A stretch of 6,503 bases of DNA, from positions 1-6,503 of the forward strand of contig NZ_JAIVFR010000379.1 in the NCBI RefSeq assembly GCF_020829685.1, given 5' to 3'. Shown here piece after piece: positions 5,246-6,503 of this stretch. Position 1 is the first letter of the stretch, and every line of letters begins with the position of its first letter. The notes beneath the pieces were generated by a model. The model had not been told where the DNA came from, did no database searches, and saw only the letters and a program-made list of their open reading frames with translations. The position numbers and the translations under genes are program-made. The DNA is from Nostoc sp. CHAB 5715 (GTDB taxonomy: Bacteria; Cyanobacteriota; Cyanobacteriia; Cyanobacteriales; Nostocaceae).

Positions 5246-6503
5246 ATGGCGACAAAATTTCCGAAATTTAGCCAGGATCTCGCACAGGACCCGACGACTC
5301 GTCGGATATGGTATGCGATCGCTACAGGCAACGATTTTGAAACCCATGATGGCATCACTGAGGAAAATCTTTACCAAAAGATTTTCGCAACTCACTTCGG
5401 TCACGTGGCAATCATCTTCCTGTGGACATCCAGCCTCCTGTTCCACGTAGCCTGGCAAGGTAACTTTGAACAGTGGATTAAAGATCCCCTTCATATCCGT
5501 CCTATCGCCCATGCGATTTGGGACCCGCACTTTGGTAAACCAGCGATCGAAGCTTTTACCCAAGGTGGCGCTAGTAATCCTGTCAACATTGCTTACTCCG
5601 GTGTCTACCACTGGTGGTACACCATCGGTATGCGGACAAACAGTGAACTGTACACTGGTTCAGTTGGTCTGTTGTTGTTGGCAGCAGTGTTCTTGTTCGC
5701 TGGCTGGCTGCACTTGCAACCCAAGTACCGTCCTAGCTTGGCATGGTTTAAGAGCGCTGAACCCCGCCTAAACCACCACTTAGCAGGTTTGTTTGGTGTT
5801 AGTTCTTTGGCTTGGGCTGGTCACTTAATTCACGTTGCTGTCCCCGAATCTCGCGGACAGCACGTAGGTTGGGATAACTTCCTATCCACCCCACCCCACC
5901 CAGCAGGTTTGACACCTTTCTTTACAGGTAACTGGGGCGTTTACGCTCAAAACCCTGACACTCCTGGGCATATATTCAGTACATCCCAAGGTGCAGGGAC
6001 TGCGATTCTGACTTTCTTGGGTGGTTTCCATCCTCAGACAGAAGCTTTGTGGCTAACTGACATAGCTCATCACCACTTGGCGATCGCAGTTATCTTCATA
6101 GTTGCTGGTCACCAGTACCGGACTAACTTCGGAATTGGTCACAGCATCAAAGAAATGCTGAACTCCAAAGCTGGTTTAGTACCTAATACCAAAAGTGAAG
6201 GTCAGTTCAACCTGCCTCACCAAGGTTTGTACGACACCTATAACAATTCACTGCACTTCCAGTTGGGTATTCACCTAGCTGCTTTGGGAACCATCACTTC
6301 TTTGGTGGCACAGCACATGTACGCCATGCCTCCTTATGCATTTATTGCTAAGGACTACACAACTCAGGCAGCGCTGTACACGCACCATCAATACATTGCT
6401 GGGTTCCTAATACTTGGTGCTTTTGCTCACGGAGCTATATTTTTGGTACGTGATTACGACCCAGAACAAAACAAAGGCAACGTTCTTGAGCGTGTGTTGA
6501 AGC
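5246..6503 (+). CDS. psaB: Photosystem I P700 chlorophyll a apoprotein A2, 5' part
   Basis: The first 419 codons of PsaB plus one base, cut by the window edge. The family is about 735-745 residues, so roughly 57% is present. It begins [20 protein letters not shown], the standard PsaB N terminus, which fixes the ATG. PsaB pairs with PsaA in the photosystem I core. The visible part covers the first six membrane helices (about 46-70, 134-157, 176-198, 273-292, 336-358 and 378-402) with the antenna His residues, including HHH at 275-277, and the [17 protein letters not shown] segment (288-304). The FX cysteines, P700 ligand and quinone site lie beyond the edge and cannot be judged. The loop at 305-322 ([17 protein letters not shown]) varies in sequence and length within the family. 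Same strand as psaA after a 215-bp gap without a terminator, so co-transcription is likely. Confidence 0.98.
   Translation, partial: MATKFPKFSQDLAQDPTTRRIWYAIATGNDFETHDGITEENLYQKIFATHFGHVAIIFLWTSSLLFHVAWQGNFEQWIKDPLHIRPIAHAIWDPHFGKPAIEAFTQGGASNPVNIAYSGVYHWWYTIGMRTNSELYTGSVGLLLLAAVFLFAGWLHLQPKYRPSLAWFKSAEPRLNHHLAGLFGVSSLAWAGHLIHVAVPESRGQHVGWDNFLSTPPHPAGLTPFFTGNWGVYAQNPDTPGHIFSTSQGAGTAILTFLGGFHPQTEALWLTDIAHHHLAIAVIFIVAGHQYRTNFGIGHSIKEMLNSKAGLVPNTKSEGQFNLPHQGLYDTYNNSLHFQLGIHLAALGTITSLVAQHMYAMPPYAFIAKDYTTQAALYTHHQYIAGFLILGAFAHGAIFLVRDYDPEQNKGNVLERVLK
5315..5322. repeat. HIP1 palindrome near the psaB start
   Basis: GCGATCGC encodes Ala24-Ile25-Ala26 ([10 protein letters not shown]). Confidence 0.9.
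6080..6087. repeat. HIP1 palindrome inside psaB
   Basis: GCGATCGC encodes Ala279-Ile280-Ala281 in HHHLAIAV, the position homologous to the HIP1 site of psaA at 3669-3676. Confidence 0.9.

Overview
The window looks like chromosomal DNA of a filamentous, heterocyst-type cyanobacterium (Nostocales-like). The evidence is a canonical 752-residue PsaA followed by PsaB with Nostoc-like sequence, four copies of the cyanobacterial palindrome HIP1 (GCGATCGC), and heptanucleotide tandem repeats between psaA and psaB of the kind known as STRRs in heterocystous cyanobacteria. This is inferred from recognised sequence character; no database search was possible.

Layout. Bases 1-777 hold no convincing intact gene. 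They contain a short open fragment on the minus strand running off the left edge, a hairpin resembling the right end of an IS200/IS605-type element, an interspersed-looking 9-bp-period motif, a striking array of about 9.7 copies of a 21-bp repeat (390-592), a hairpin (596-624), and a strongly structured block ending in a T-run (680-774). Bases 778-2238 (minus strand) encode a proline-rich lipoprotein of unknown function. Bases 2239-2771 are the divergent intergenic region: the far end serves the lipoprotein gene and most of the rest is the psaA promoter and long leader, with an RpaB-type HLR1 site placed as expected for activation. psaA occupies 2772-5030 and psaB starts at 5246 and runs off the right edge. 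The 215-bp psaA-psaB gap contains inverted heptad arrays around a REP-like palindrome.

How the genes work together. PsaA and PsaB form the heterodimeric core of photosystem I, carrying P700, A0, phylloquinone and the interpolypeptide 4Fe-4S cluster FX. Same-strand tandem order and the lack of an evident terminator between them fit co-transcription from the promoters upstream of psaA. The lipoprotein gene is divergent and shows no sequence link to photosynthesis.

I see no clear evidence for a wholly new system. The items most worth a second look are the 21-bp repeat array, the three-hairpin T-tailed element at 680-774, the heptad inverted repeat inside the psaAB operon, and the layout of the psaA promoter and leader.
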